Positions 1 through 8,433 of a stretch of DNA of 64,000 nucleotides are shown piece by piece; within the stretch, counting starts at the first letter, position 1; every line of letters begins with the position of its first letter. The translations under genes were made by a program, and so were the position numbers. Where the stretch lies: contig NZ_FOIZ01000001.1 of assembly GCF_900109295.1 (NCBI RefSeq), positions 2,108,001-2,172,000 of the forward strand, in the 5' to 3' direction. The DNA comes from Cognatiyoonia koreensis. Its GTDB lineage: Bacteria > Pseudomonadota > Alphaproteobacteria > Rhodobacterales > Rhodobacteraceae. The notes beneath the pieces were generated by a model. The model ran no database searches and was not told the DNA's origin. It was given only the letters and a program-made list of their open reading frames with translations.

Positions 1-1
1 A

Positions 2-415
2 CCCCTGCAAAAAACCTACAAGGAAGCTGCGCAAGTCCGTGCCCTGACATGGACCCATTTTCAGGACGTGCCCATGGAACGCTGGGTGCACGAAGTCAGC
101 AATCATTACGAAGAAACGCCCGACGGGCTGAAACTGCGCTATGACCCCAAGCTTCGGGACGCGGTGCTGGAAGCAGGGGCACAACCGGCCCCTGATCTTT
201 GGCCGCTTTACGATGCGCTGAACGGTTTGCCGCTTGCCTTGATCCGAGGGGCGAATTCCGACCTTTTGACGGTTGAAACGGCGGATGAAATGCTGAGCCG
301 GCGCCCGGATATGATCCGCGCCGATATTCCCAAGCGCGGTCATGTCCCCTTTCTGGACGAAGAGCTATCACTTGATGCCCTTGCCGAATGGCTGGAGGAT
401 TTGCATGGATATTGA
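2..415 (+). CDS. Alpha/beta hydrolase, C-terminal part (cut by window start)
   Basis: The reading frame is open from the first bases of the window and stops at 413-415, so the N-terminal half, with the nucleophile elbow, lies outside. What is visible is the C-terminal part of an alpha/beta-hydrolase fold: the strand LPLALIRGANSDLLT that usually precedes the acid residue, and near the end KRGHVPFLDE, where H is the expected catalytic histidine. The substrate cannot be told. The stop overlaps the start of the next gene by 11 bases, so the two are probably cotranscribed. Family call is good, function unknown. Confidence 0.75.
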   Translation, partial: PLQKTYKEAAQVRALTWTHFQDVPMERWVHEVSNHYEETPDGLKLRYDPKLRDAVLEAGAQPAPDLWPLYDALNGLPLALIRGANSDLLTVETADEMLSRRPDMIRADIPKRGHVPFLDEELSLDALAEWLEDLHGY

Positions 416-1376
416 GATGATCCGCGCCGCTGACAAGCGGCTGAACGGCTACGTCCGGCGCACACCGCTGCTGTCATCGCCCTTTCTGGATGACATCGCC
501 GGGCGGCGCGTTCTGGTGAAGGCTGAATGCCTTCAGCATACCGGTTCGTTCAAGTTTCGCGGTGGCTGGTCGGCCCTGTCTGCACTGCCTCCCGAAAAAC
601 GGAAGGCAGGCGTCATTGCATATTCCAGTGGCAACCATGCCCAAGGCGTTGCGATCGCCGCCGATGCCCATGATGCGCCCTGCGTCATCGTGATGCCGTC
701 CGATGCACCCGCCGTCAAAATCCAGAACACACGGGATTTGGGCGCGGAGGTCGTTCTGTATGATCGTGACAATGAAGATCGTGACGAAATCGGTGCCCGA
801 CTGGCGGCTGAACGCGGTCTGACCTTGATCAAGCCATTCGATGAACCAATGGTCATTGCAGGACAAGGCACCTGCGGTCTGGAAATTGCAAAACAGGCCG
901 ACGCAGCCCGCGTCACGCAGGCAGATGTGCTTGTCTGTTGCGGGGGCGGCGGTTTGACGTCTGGCATCGCATTGGCGTTGGCCGGCGACGCGCCCGGCCT
1001 GAAAGTGCGCCCTTGCGAACCTGAAAGGTTTGACGATGTCGCCCGGTCGTTAAAGTCGGGCCGGATCGAAAGCAACAACCGCGCGTCCGGGTCGCTTTGC
1101 GATGCCATCATCACGATGCGGCCGGGCGATCTGACCTTTCCAATCATGCAACAGCACTGCGCGAGCGGCATCGTTGTCACCGAGGAAGAATGCCTGCGCG
1201 CAATGGCCCATGCCTATGAGCGGCTGCGGATCGTCATCGAACCGGGCGGTGCTGCGGCCCTTGCAGCAGCCCTGTTCCATCCCGCGGAAAGTGAAGGGGA
1301 TGCGGTCATAGCCGTTGCGACCGGCGGGAACGTCGACAAGGCCGTGTTCATCAAAGCGCTGGAGATGTCTCAGTGA
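405..1376 (+). CDS. Threonine/serine dehydratase-like PLP enzyme
   Basis: A 323-residue fold-type II PLP enzyme. SFKFRGG carries the expected Schiff-base lysine at residue 50, SSGNHAQG is the substrate loop, and CGGGGLTSG is the phosphate-binding glycine loop. The length fits catabolic threonine ammonia-lyase or serine racemase/dehydratase without a C-terminal ACT domain, so allosteric isoleucine control is not expected. A longer open frame exists upstream, but MDIEMIRAADKRLNGYVRRTPL is a typical family start and overlaps the previous gene by only 11 bases. It overlaps the next gene in a GTGA arrangement. Exact substrate (L-threonine, L-serine or hydroxyaspartate) is not decided. Confidence 0.85.
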   Translation: MDIEMIRAADKRLNGYVRRTPLLSSPFLDDIAGRRVLVKAECLQHTGSFKFRGGWSALSALPPEKRKAGVIAYSSGNHAQGVAIAADAHDAPCVIVMPSDAPAVKIQNTRDLGAEVVLYDRDNEDRDEIGARLAAERGLTLIKPFDEPMVIAGQGTCGLEIAKQADAARVTQADVLVCCGGGGLTSGIALALAGDAPGLKVRPCEPERFDDVARSLKSGRIESNNRASGSLCDAIITMRPGDLTFPIMQQHCASGIVVTEEECLRAMAHAYERLRIVIEPGGAAALAAALFHPAESEGDAVIAVATGGNVDKAVFIKALEMSQ

Positions 1377-2578
1377 CGGAATTCACCGTCTCCAGTTTCA
1401 ACGTCAAGAACCTGATCGGGCCGGAACAGGAATACTATAAGTTCGAAAGCTACACGCCCGAGGAATACAGCTGGAAACAAAGCTGGCTTGCCAATCAGGT
1501 TTTGCAGTTAAACGCCGATATCATTGGATTTCAGGAGATTTTTGACGATGTGGCCCTGCAGGCCGTCATCGACGAGGCCGATGAACTGGGTGTTGCTGCG
1601 AACAAGCTGAGTATTCCGGACGAGACCAAACGCTATGCACGCAAGGCGATCTTTCGCAAGCTGGCCTATGATCCCTACACCCATGCGCAGCTTGCGTTTG
1701 CCCCCAACCTGAATGACGGGGCCCCCGGTCAGCGGCGTCCCGGTGTCGCTGTCTTGTCCCGCTTTGGTTTCACCGAGAAGCCGGAGGTCATTCAGGAACT
1801 TCCCGAACCGCTTGAAATTCCGTTTCAGGATCTGGGTGGCAGCGATGGTGGAACCTACAAGCTTAGGCGTTTGTCGCGCCCGATCCTGCGCGTGCGTATC
1901 CCGGTCGGCGATCAGGTGGTGACGGTTTTCAACTGCCATCTGAAATCGAAACTGGGTGAGTTGGACCGTCCTGACGGTGCCCCCTACCCGCCCGCTGCTG
2001 ATCTGACACGCTATGACCCCGCTGCCCGCGCGATGGGCAGTTTGCGCGCGGGTCTGCGCCGCATGGCAGAGGCGTGGGTTTTGCGGCGTGCGATCATCAA
2101 GGATCTGGAGGCGGGCAATGCCGTCATGGTCCTTGGAGATTTCAACGATAGCGAACATGCGGTGTCGTCGGAAATCATCAGTGGCGAGATCCCGTTCAAG
2201 AATTATGCCTGGATCCGCCGACACGACGCGCAGCACAAGGGCGACCGCTATAGCGCCGCAGAGGACGCGGTGATACAGGAACAGATTGACCGCGTGCGCC
2301 TGCACTCTGCCGAAAAGCTGTTCGTGCGCAAATCACTACAGGACATGGTGTATACATCCGCCTTCGGTGGCGTGTTTGAATCCATCGACCAGATCCTGAT
2401 GTCGCGTCATTTCCACCCCGACAATGACAAACGAATCGGTGAGATGACGTATTTCAATGTCCTGAACGACCACCTGACCGATGGCAGTCATCCGGACGCG
2501 CCTTACAACAAATTGGCGTCTGACCATGGGCAAATAATGGCTCATTTCACGCTCGTGAAGCCAGTTACACAACCATGA
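1373..2578 (+). CDS. Endonuclease/exonuclease/phosphatase (EEP) family protein
   Basis: A 401-residue EEP-fold metal-dependent phosphodiesterase. Visible family motifs are SSFNVKN at the N-terminus, GFQEIF with the metal-binding glutamate, NCHLKSK, LGDFND in the middle and ASDHGQIMAHF at the C-terminus with the catalytic Asp-His pair. No signal peptide is seen, so it is probably cytoplasmic. It starts with GTG overlapping the stop of the dehydratase gene (GTGA), which makes translational coupling likely. The family covers DNases, sphingomyelinases and inositol phosphatases; nothing in the sequence picks one. Confidence 0.8.
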   Translation: MTEFTVSSFNVKNLIGPEQEYYKFESYTPEEYSWKQSWLANQVLQLNADIIGFQEIFDDVALQAVIDEADELGVAANKLSIPDETKRYARKAIFRKLAYDPYTHAQLAFAPNLNDGAPGQRRPGVAVLSRFGFTEKPEVIQELPEPLEIPFQDLGGSDGGTYKLRRLSRPILRVRIPVGDQVVTVFNCHLKSKLGELDRPDGAPYPPAADLTRYDPAARAMGSLRAGLRRMAEAWVLRRAIIKDLEAGNAVMVLGDFNDSEHAVSSEIISGEIPFKNYAWIRRHDAQHKGDRYSAAEDAVIQEQIDRVRLHSAEKLFVRKSLQDMVYTSAFGGVFESIDQILMSRHFHPDNDKRIGEMTYFNVLNDHLTDGSHPDAPYNKLASDHGQIMAHFTLVKPVTQP

Positions 2579-2760
2579 GGCGTGCCGTTCCCGATAGTCC
2601 GCAATTTCAGGCATCAGAGCGTTGACAGTGCCGTCACAAATCCGTTTCAATCCGCCGTGGGAGGGTCATCTGATGCTATTGGGCAGCCGGATGGCAAGGG
2701 AGAGCCGCGCAGAAGGGACGCCTTCGATTGCGCGGCTTGAACTTTTTCAGGGCCGTCCAG

Positions 2761-3564
2761 ATGCGTGAATTTGCGGTTGATCGCGCTGGTGTCAAACTGG
2801 CAGTGCGGATTGACGGGGCCGATGATCCTGCAGCCCCGACAATCGTGTTCGCCCATGCGCTTGGCACTTCCATGCGTATCTGGGATCAAACTATTGCCGA
2901 CCTGCCTGACGGGTTGCGCATCGTGCGGTTTGATTTGCGCGGCCATGGTCAATCCGATGCGCCGGACGGGCCCTATGCCATGGGCGCGCTGGTCGCGGAT
3001 GCCGAGGCTATCTGCGACGCGGCCAAGATGCGGGATGCGCTGTTCGTCGGTCTGTCGGTCGGCGGTATGATCGGGCAAGGGCTGGCGATCAAGCGGCTTG
3101 ATCTGGTCCGCGCCCTTGTACTGTCCAATACGGCCGCCAAGATCGGCAATGCGCAGCTTTGGCAGGACAGGATTGCCATCGTCAAACGAGACGGGATGCC
3201 AGCCCTTGCCGATGCGGTTCTTGCCCGTTGGTTCAGCCCTGCCTTCCTTGCCTCACCGGATGTAACGCCGTGGCGCGAGATGCTGCTTGCAACAGATCCC
3301 GAGGGTTACACCGGCGTCTGCGCAGCCATTGCTGGCACCGATTTCTATACCCCGACAAGCGGTTTGCGCTTGCCGACCCTTGGCATCGCTGGGAGCGAGG
3401 ATCGCGCAACACCACCCGACCTTGTGCGCGAAACCGTTGATCTGATCCCCGGCTCGGAATTTCGCCTGATGCGCAAGACCGGCCATCTGCCTTGTGTCGA
3501 ACACCCGTCGGAATATGCTGCGATCCTGACATCCTTTGCGGAAAAAACCGGACACTTGCGCTAG
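2761..3564 (+). CDS. pcaD: 3-oxoadipate enol-lactonase-like alpha/beta hydrolase
   Basis: A 267-residue alpha/beta hydrolase that matches PcaD closely in its signatures: the oxyanion region FAHALGTS, FDLRGHGQSD, the nucleophile elbow GLSVGGMIGQ (Ser99), LSNTAAKIG, and the C-terminal TGHLPCVEHP with the catalytic His. PcaD hydrolyses 3-oxoadipate enol-lactone in the protocatechuate branch of the beta-ketoadipate pathway. No other pca gene lies next to it here, so the pathway link rests on sequence only. The start at 2761 is preferred over an in-frame ATG at 2728 because MREFAVDRAGVKLAV is a family-like N-terminus. Confidence 0.75.
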   Translation: MREFAVDRAGVKLAVRIDGADDPAAPTIVFAHALGTSMRIWDQTIADLPDGLRIVRFDLRGHGQSDAPDGPYAMGALVADAEAICDAAKMRDALFVGLSVGGMIGQGLAIKRLDLVRALVLSNTAAKIGNAQLWQDRIAIVKRDGMPALADAVLARWFSPAFLASPDVTPWREMLLATDPEGYTGVCAAIAGTDFYTPTSGLRLPTLGIAGSEDRATPPDLVRETVDLIPGSEFRLMRKTGHLPCVEHPSEYAAILTSFAEKTGHLR

Positions 3565-3621
3565 GACAACGTTGCGGCGTCGGCCATTGCAATCGGGAAT
3601 GATCCGTTTAGGTATCCCGCG

Positions 3622-4842
3622 ATGAAGAACCGTCTTCCCATCACCTTTATCCTGATCAGTGTCGTGCTCGACAGTATGGGGATTGGTCTGATCATGCCGG
3701 TCATGCCCGATCTCATTCAAGAGGTCGAAGGGGCCGGACTGGCCAAAGCCGCCGTCTGGGGCGGTATTCTGACGACAATTTTCGCGGTCATGCAGTTCTT
3801 GTGCGGACCGACAATCGGCAGCTTGTCCGACCGTTTCGGGCGCCGACCCGTGTTGCTGATATCACTTGCCGTGATGGCACTGGACTACATTCTGATGGCC
3901 GTCGCCGGCACGATCACGTTGCTGATTGTCGGGCGCATCATTGGCGGGATTACTGCGGCGACACCTGCGACTGCTGCGGCTTATATAGCCGACATTTCCA
4001 GCCCGAAGGACAAGGCCGCAAACTTTGGACTGATCGGTGCGGCCTTTGGCATCGGATTCATTCTTGGGCCGCTGATTGGCGGGGCGCTTGCCGAATTTGG
4101 AACGCGTGCGCCATTTTACGCGGCAGCCGTCCTTGCAGCCGCGAATTTCGCATTCGGTTACTTCGTTTTGCCCGAGACCGTCACCGACAAGATCCGCCGC
4201 CCGTTCAGCTGGACCCGTGCCAACCCGATCGGTGCGTTCTGGCATATCGGGAACCTGCCGGGGCTGAAAAAGCTGTTGTCCATCGCTTTTTTGTACGAGG
4301 TCGCCTTTTTCGTCTATCCAGGGGTCTGGGCCTATTACGGGGTCGCCCAATTCGGGTGGGGGCCGGGGATGATCGGCGTGTCGCTTGGGGCGTTTGGTGT
4401 ATCTATCGCTATCGCGCAGGGGCTGCTGATCCGCCCGATCATCGCCGCCCTTGGCGAAAGGTCGGTCGTGATCCTTGGCCTGACGCTGAGCATTGGTTGC
4501 TTCATCGCGTTGGGATTCATCACGAACGGCTGGCTCGCGGTGGCTTTAACACCGCTCTCTGCCCTTGGGTCGATCGCACAGCCCGCACTGCAAGGGATCA
4601 TGTCGCGCACCGCAGCGGACGACCAGCAGGGTGAATTACAAGGCACGCTGAGTTCGATCAAGGCGGTCGCGACAATCCTGTCACCCCTGCTGGTGACACA
4701 GATTTTCTGGTACTTCACGACCGATACAGCACCAATTTACGCGCCCGGGGCGCCCTTTATCCTGTCGGGGCTGATCATGTCCGGCTGCATCGCCATCTTC
4801 CTGACCCGCCCGAAAGGCGCATCGATCAAAATCAACGCATAG
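3622..4842 (+). CDS. MFS transporter, Tet(A)-like (TCR/Tet family)
   Basis: A 406-residue, 12-helix major facilitator. The N-terminal helix has VVLDSMGIGLIMPVMPDL, and the cytoplasmic loop between helices 2 and 3 carries motif A, GSLSDRFGRRPVLL. AYIADI and GLIGAAFGIGFILGPLIGG match the antiporter motifs of drug:H+ 12-TMS exporters, and the overall pattern is that of the TetA/TCR subgroup. The chromosomal homologues in this group are mostly uncharacterised exporters, so tetracycline resistance should not be assumed. The gene stands alone after the PcaD-like gene, 57 bases downstream. Confidence 0.8.
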   Translation: MKNRLPITFILISVVLDSMGIGLIMPVMPDLIQEVEGAGLAKAAVWGGILTTIFAVMQFLCGPTIGSLSDRFGRRPVLLISLAVMALDYILMAVAGTITLLIVGRIIGGITAATPATAAAYIADISSPKDKAANFGLIGAAFGIGFILGPLIGGALAEFGTRAPFYAAAVLAAANFAFGYFVLPETVTDKIRRPFSWTRANPIGAFWHIGNLPGLKKLLSIAFLYEVAFFVYPGVWAYYGVAQFGWGPGMIGVSLGAFGVSIAIAQGLLIRPIIAALGERSVVILGLTLSIGCFIALGFITNGWLAVALTPLSALGSIAQPALQGIMSRTAADDQQGELQGTLSSIKAVATILSPLLVTQIFWYFTTDTAPIYAPGAPFILSGLIMSGCIAIFLTRPKGASIKINA

Positions 4843-4904
4843 GCTTACAGGCAGTCTTGCCATTGCCTTTTCCCGGCGGCAGGTTGCGCAAAACAGGAGC
4901 CCTC

Positions 4905-5987
4905 ATGTCGCCGATCAAAGCCGCCGTTTGCACCGCCTTCCGTGCGCCCCTCGAAGTTCAGACCGTCAACATTCGCCCCCCGGAAATGGGCGAGGTTGCC
5001 GTAACGTTGAAAGCAGTGGCAATCTGTCATTCCGATATTTCCTATGCGGACGGTGCCTGGGGCGGCGATCTGCCGGCCGTTTACGGGCACGAGGCTGCGG
5101 GCATCGTGTCGAGCGTGGGAACTGGCGTGCGCGGTCTGGCAGAAGGTGATCATGTTATCGTCACGCTGATCCGTGCCTGCGGGACCTGCCCGTCCTGTGC
5201 AGGCGGCAAGCCGGTGATCTGTGAAACCCCGAATACCGCGACCGGCCCGTTGACCACCGCTGCGGGTGAACCGCTGGTGGCGGCCATGAATTGCGGAGCT
5301 TTCGCCGAAAAATGCGTCGTCGATCAATCGCAGGTGGTCAAGATTCCGCGCACCATGCCGATGCCAGCTGCAAGCCTGGTTGCCTGTGGCGTCATCACGG
5401 GGATCGGGGCAGTCGTGAACGCGGCCCGTTTGCGCGCCGGTCAGGATGTCGTGGTCATCGGGGCCGGTGGTGTCGGGCTGAATGCGATCCAGGGGGCCCG
5501 TATCGCCGGCGCGCGCCGGATTGTCGCCGTGGACATGACCGAAGAGAAACTGGCCATCGCGAAATCCTTTGGCGCGACGGACGGGGTGCTGGCCACGGAT
5601 ACCAAGCCGTGGCGCGCTGCGAAAAAGGCAATCGGGCGCGGTGCGGATGCTGTCATTGTGACAGTCGGTGCCATTCCGGCCTATGATCAGGCCCCGCAAT
5701 ACCTTGCTAATGGTGGACAGGTCATCATGGTCGGGATGCCGCATTCCGGGGCGATGTCGCACTATGAACCTGTCATGCTTGCGGCGACCGGCCAGGGCAT
5801 GACCGGCTCAAAAATGGGTGACGTGGTCATCGCGCGGGATATTCCGTGGATGCTTGATCTGTACAAGCAGGGCCGACTCAAATTGGACGAACTGGTGTCG
5901 CGCACGTGGAAGCTGGACCAGATCAATGACGCAATTGCCGACACCAAGACAGGTGCGGCCAAGCGCAACGTGATTGTGTTCGACTAA
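4905..5987 (+). CDS. Zinc-dependent alcohol dehydrogenase family protein
   Basis: A 360-residue medium-chain dehydrogenase. AICHSDISY carries the catalytic-zinc cysteine, GHEAAGIVSSVG the zinc histidine, CGTCPSCAGGKPVIC the structural-zinc cysteines, and VIGAGGVGLNAIQGARIAGA the NAD(P)-binding Rossmann turn. It resembles the class that includes S-(hydroxymethyl)glutathione dehydrogenase and other NAD-dependent alcohol dehydrogenases; substrate is unknown. The start is placed at 4905 because AGGAG lies seven to eleven bases upstream; an in-frame ATG at 4857 has no ribosome site. It is convergent with the GNAT gene, with only three bases between the stops. Confidence 0.85.
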   Translation: MSPIKAAVCTAFRAPLEVQTVNIRPPEMGEVAVTLKAVAICHSDISYADGAWGGDLPAVYGHEAAGIVSSVGTGVRGLAEGDHVIVTLIRACGTCPSCAGGKPVICETPNTATGPLTTAAGEPLVAAMNCGAFAEKCVVDQSQVVKIPRTMPMPAASLVACGVITGIGAVVNAARLRAGQDVVVIGAGGVGLNAIQGARIAGARRIVAVDMTEEKLAIAKSFGATDGVLATDTKPWRAAKKAIGRGADAVIVTVGAIPAYDQAPQYLANGGQVIMVGMPHSGAMSHYEPVMLAATGQGMTGSKMGDVVIARDIPWMLDLYKQGRLKLDELVSRTWKLDQINDAIADTKTGAAKRNVIVFD

Positions 5988-5990
5988 GGC

Positions 5991-6422
5991 TTACAACCCG
6001 TCGTCCCAACCGAAAAACACCCCCTGCAGTTCGTCTTTGCACATGGATCTGTACAGCGCGAGCGCGGGTGCGTTGTCCAACTCGGTACCCAGCCAAATTC
6101 CCTTGCAGCCCTTTTCACGTGCCACGGCGATCAGGGCCTCGGTCACGGCACGCCCGATTCCGCGGCGTTGATAGGATTCGCGAACGCCAACTTCGTTGAT
6201 AAACATTGCCGGTTGTTTGTCAGGATGCAGCAGGATGGTGCCTGTCGCCATGCCAACCGCCAGATCATCGGCATAGGCCAGAACACATTCATGCAGCGGA
6301 TCAGTGAGGAAAGCGCGCGCCTGGCTCGCAACTATTGCATTGTCAAATAGCCCCTCGGGCACGGCCATCAACCGGTCAAAGTCGTCTGGACGAAGATGAA
6401 CAAGCGTGATTGTGTCGGACAT
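5991..6422 (-). CDS. GNAT family N-acetyltransferase
   Basis: A 143-residue single-domain GNAT. INEVGVRESYQRRGIGRAVTEALIAVA holds the acetyl-CoA pyrophosphate loop (Q/R-x-x-G-x-G/A as QRRGIG), and GTELDNAPALALYRSM is the usual last helix. The N-terminus ITLVHLRPDDFDRL and the order of motifs recall the AAC(3)-I-like subgroup, but the acceptor substrate is not predictable. A strong ribosome site (GGAGG on the minus strand, complement of 6431-6437) supports this start. The gene is divergent from the enolase-superfamily gene with only 24 bases between the start codons. Confidence 0.8.
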   Translation of the reverse strand: MSDTITLVHLRPDDFDRLMAVPEGLFDNAIVASQARAFLTDPLHECVLAYADDLAVGMATGTILLHPDKQPAMFINEVGVRESYQRRGIGRAVTEALIAVAREKGCKGIWLGTELDNAPALALYRSMCKDELQGVFFGWDDGL

Positions 6423-6446
6423 GATCGCAGCCTCCGGAAGTCCTTC

Positions 6447-7667
6447 ATGAAGTTAGCAGACCTCGACATTATCGTCACCGCACCACCTGCCCCCGGCTGG
6501 GGCGGGCGCTATTGGATCATCCCGAAGGTTACGACGGACACCGGCATCGTCGGGTATGGCGAATGTTATGCATCCTCGGTCGGCCCCGAAGCGATGAAAG
6601 CGGTCATCACCGACGTTTTTGAGCGTCATATGCAGGGCGAAAACCCTGAGAACATCGAATTGATGTTTCGCCGCGCCTATTCCGCCGGGTTTACGCAGCG
6701 CCCTGACGTGACGGTCATCGGCGCGTTCGCGGGACTAGAAATTGCCTGCTGGGATATCCTTGGCAAAGACCGTGACCGGCCGGTTCATGCGTTGATCGGT
6801 GGCCGCATGAACGAACGCATCCGCGCGTATACCTATCTTTATCCCCGCCCGTCCCATCCGATGCCCCAATTCTGGGCCGATCCCGATATGGCTGCCGAGG
6901 TCGCGGTCGATATGGTCGAACAAGGCTACACCGCTGTCAAATTCGACCCCGCAGGGCCTTACACGATCCGCGGTGGGCATATGCCATCAATGCATGATAT
7001 TTCGCTGTCTGTCGCCTTTTGCGCCAAGATCCGCGCGGCGGTGGGTGATCGCGCTGATCTGCTTTTCGGCACGCACGGGCAATTTTCCACCGGCGGCGCG
7101 ATCCGGCTGGGGCAAGCGATCCAACCCTACAGCCCGCTTTGGTATGAGGAACCCACACCGCCCGATGCGGATATGTCCGCAGTCGCGCAGGCGGTCGGTA
7201 TTCCGATTGCGACAGGTGAACGGTTGACCACCAAAACAGAGTTCGCGCACGCGCTGCGGCAAGGCGTCAGCATCCTGCAGCCCGCACTGGGGCGGTCCGG
7301 CGGGATATGGGAAACCAAGAAAATTGCGGCCCTTGCCGAAACCTTCAACGCACAGATGGCACCGCATCTTTATGCAGGCCCTGTCGAATGGGCGGCCAAC
7401 GTCCATCTATCCGCGTCGATCCCGAACATCCTGATGGCGGAAACCATCGAAACTCCGTTCCATCACGATCTGATCGGCGGAACGATCACCGTCGAAAACG
7501 GGTATATCACCCCGCCAACGGGACCGGGCCTGGGCATCAACTTTAACGAAGACCTTGCCCGCGCGCATCCGTTCACCGACGACGGTCTGCACCTGCAAAT
7601 GCAGGAAGACCCGATCAGCTATCACGGGATCAACAACTTTGCAGGCGGCGCGCCGGTCAAAACATGA
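6447..7667 (+). CDS. Mandelate racemase/muconate lactonizing enzyme family protein
   Basis: A 406-residue enolase-superfamily enzyme with the N-terminal capping domain (WIIPKVTTDTGIVGYGE) and the TIM barrel. TAVKFDPAGP, WYEEPTPP, ATGERLTT and MAPHLYAGPVEWAAN mark the expected catalytic and metal-binding positions. The family dehydrates or epimerises acid sugars such as galactonate or glucarate; the substrate is not decided here. The start at 6447 has a GGAAG ribosome site six bases upstream and matches the common N-terminus of the family, whereas the longer open frame reading back to 6396 would run into the divergent GNAT gene. Confidence 0.8.
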   Translation: MKLADLDIIVTAPPAPGWGGRYWIIPKVTTDTGIVGYGECYASSVGPEAMKAVITDVFERHMQGENPENIELMFRRAYSAGFTQRPDVTVIGAFAGLEIACWDILGKDRDRPVHALIGGRMNERIRAYTYLYPRPSHPMPQFWADPDMAAEVAVDMVEQGYTAVKFDPAGPYTIRGGHMPSMHDISLSVAFCAKIRAAVGDRADLLFGTHGQFSTGGAIRLGQAIQPYSPLWYEEPTPPDADMSAVAQAVGIPIATGERLTTKTEFAHALRQGVSILQPALGRSGGIWETKKIAALAETFNAQMAPHLYAGPVEWAANVHLSASIPNILMAETIETPFHHDLIGGTITVENGYITPPTGPGLGINFNEDLARAHPFTDDGLHLQMQEDPISYHGINNFAGGAPVKT

Positions 7668-7711
7668 CGGCGCTGGTGCGATATGGACGGTTGGTGGTTC
7701 GTGCGTTAGGC

Positions 7712-7724
7712 TGAACCCCGTTCA
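7712..7724. promoter_or_regulatory. Palindrome TGAAC-CCC-GTTCA, probable TetR operator 1
   Basis: Perfect inverted repeat TGAAC-N3-GTTCA located 14 bases upstream of the chosen start codon of the TetR gene. The same arms with the same 3-base spacer occur twice more downstream of that gene. The position suggests autorepression. Seen directly; the regulator assignment is inference. Confidence 0.75.
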
Positions 7725-7738
7725 TGAAGGAGCTTCCG

Positions 7739-8341
7739 ATGGCTGGAAAAGTTGCCGCACGCCGCGCGGCCTTGCGCGATACGCTGATCGACCTTGCAGA
7801 AAAGCAGATCGAGGCTGACGGCTTGTCCGGCCTGCGCGCCCGCGATCTTGCAAAGGATGCGGGCTGTGCCTTGGGTGCGATCTACAACGTCTTTTCCGAT
7901 CTTAACGATCTGGTTCTGGCCGTGAACGCGCGAACCTTTCATCGTTTGGGGGCCACCGTCGCCGAAGAACTGGCAGACGCGCCGCAGGATCCGACAGAAC
8001 AGCTGGTGATCATGGCGCAGGCCTACCATCACTTTGCTGCGGCAAACCATAATCACTGGCGCGCGCTTTTTGATCTGGAGCGTGCACCAGAAGAAGAGGC
8101 TCCCGATTGGTACTTGCACGAAATGGGGTTGCTGTTCACGTATATCAGCACACCGCTGGGGATAATCTTTCCGGATTTGGACGATGAAGAACGGTTGCTA
8201 ATGACGCGTGCGCTGTTTTCGTCGGTGCATGGGATCGTGCTTCTGAGCCTTGATCAAGCGAGTTCTGGTGTTCCAACCGGAGATATCGACAAGATGTTGG
8301 GTCTGATCTTGCGCCAACTGGCTGGTTCGAAAAAAATCTGA
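7739..8341 (+). CDS. TetR/AcrR family transcriptional regulator
   Basis: A 200-residue TetR-type regulator. Residues about 10-55 form the helix-turn-helix, with the family-typical segment LRARDLAKDAGCALGAIYNVFSDLNDLVLAVNA; the rest is the all-helical ligand and dimer domain, with FDLERAPEEEAPDWYLHEMG in the middle. AAGGAG seven bases upstream fixes the start at 7739 rather than the ATG at 7724. It is followed at once by the PspA-like operon on the same strand, and identical-arm palindromes lie before this gene and on both sides of the operon promoter. It therefore probably represses itself and that operon. The ligand is unknown. Confidence 0.88.
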   Translation: MAGKVAARRAALRDTLIDLAEKQIEADGLSGLRARDLAKDAGCALGAIYNVFSDLNDLVLAVNARTFHRLGATVAEELADAPQDPTEQLVIMAQAYHHFAAANHNHWRALFDLERAPEEEAPDWYLHEMGLLFTYISTPLGIIFPDLDDEERLLMTRALFSSVHGIVLLSLDQASSGVPTGDIDKMLGLILRQLAGSKKI

Positions 8342-8351
8342 ACAGTGTTCA
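8339..8351. promoter_or_regulatory. Palindrome TGAAC-AGT-GTTCA, probable TetR operator 2
   Basis: Perfect inverted repeat TGAAC-N3-GTTCA. Its first three bases are the stop codon of the TetR gene. It lies just upstream of a possible -35 element of the next operon. Second of three copies in the module. Confidence 0.8.
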
Positions 8352-8359
8352 TTTTTTAC

Positions 8360-8388
8360 TTGCATGACAGCAAGCGGCTTTCTATATC
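8360..8388 (+). promoter_or_regulatory. Probable promoter of the PspA-like operon
   Basis: TTGCAT at 8360-8365 and CTATAT/TATATC at 8382-8388 give a sigma-70-like -35/-10 pair with 16-17 base spacing. The pair lies exactly between two TGAAC-N3-GTTCA palindromes centred at 8345 and 8402, an arrangement fit for repression. The elements are read by eye. Confidence 0.55.
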
Positions 8389-8395
8389 TGTTTCA

Positions 8396-8408
8396 TGAAC
8401 AACGTTCA
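8396..8408. promoter_or_regulatory. Palindrome TGAAC-AAC-GTTCA, probable TetR operator 3
   Basis: Perfect inverted repeat TGAAC-N3-GTTCA just after the likely -10 element and 25 bases before the start codon of the short PspA-like gene. Centre-to-centre distance to operator 2 is 57 bases. A longer reading of that gene from an ATG at 8395 would run through this site, which speaks for the later start. Confidence 0.8.
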
Positions 8409-8433
8409 CGTTCGAATTGAAAGGAATGACGCC

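Noticed and set aside
3622..4842. Calling the MFS gene a tetracycline resistance determinant
   Set aside because: It shares the Tet-type pattern, but chromosomal members of this group mostly have unknown substrates and no tetR-like partner is adjacent.
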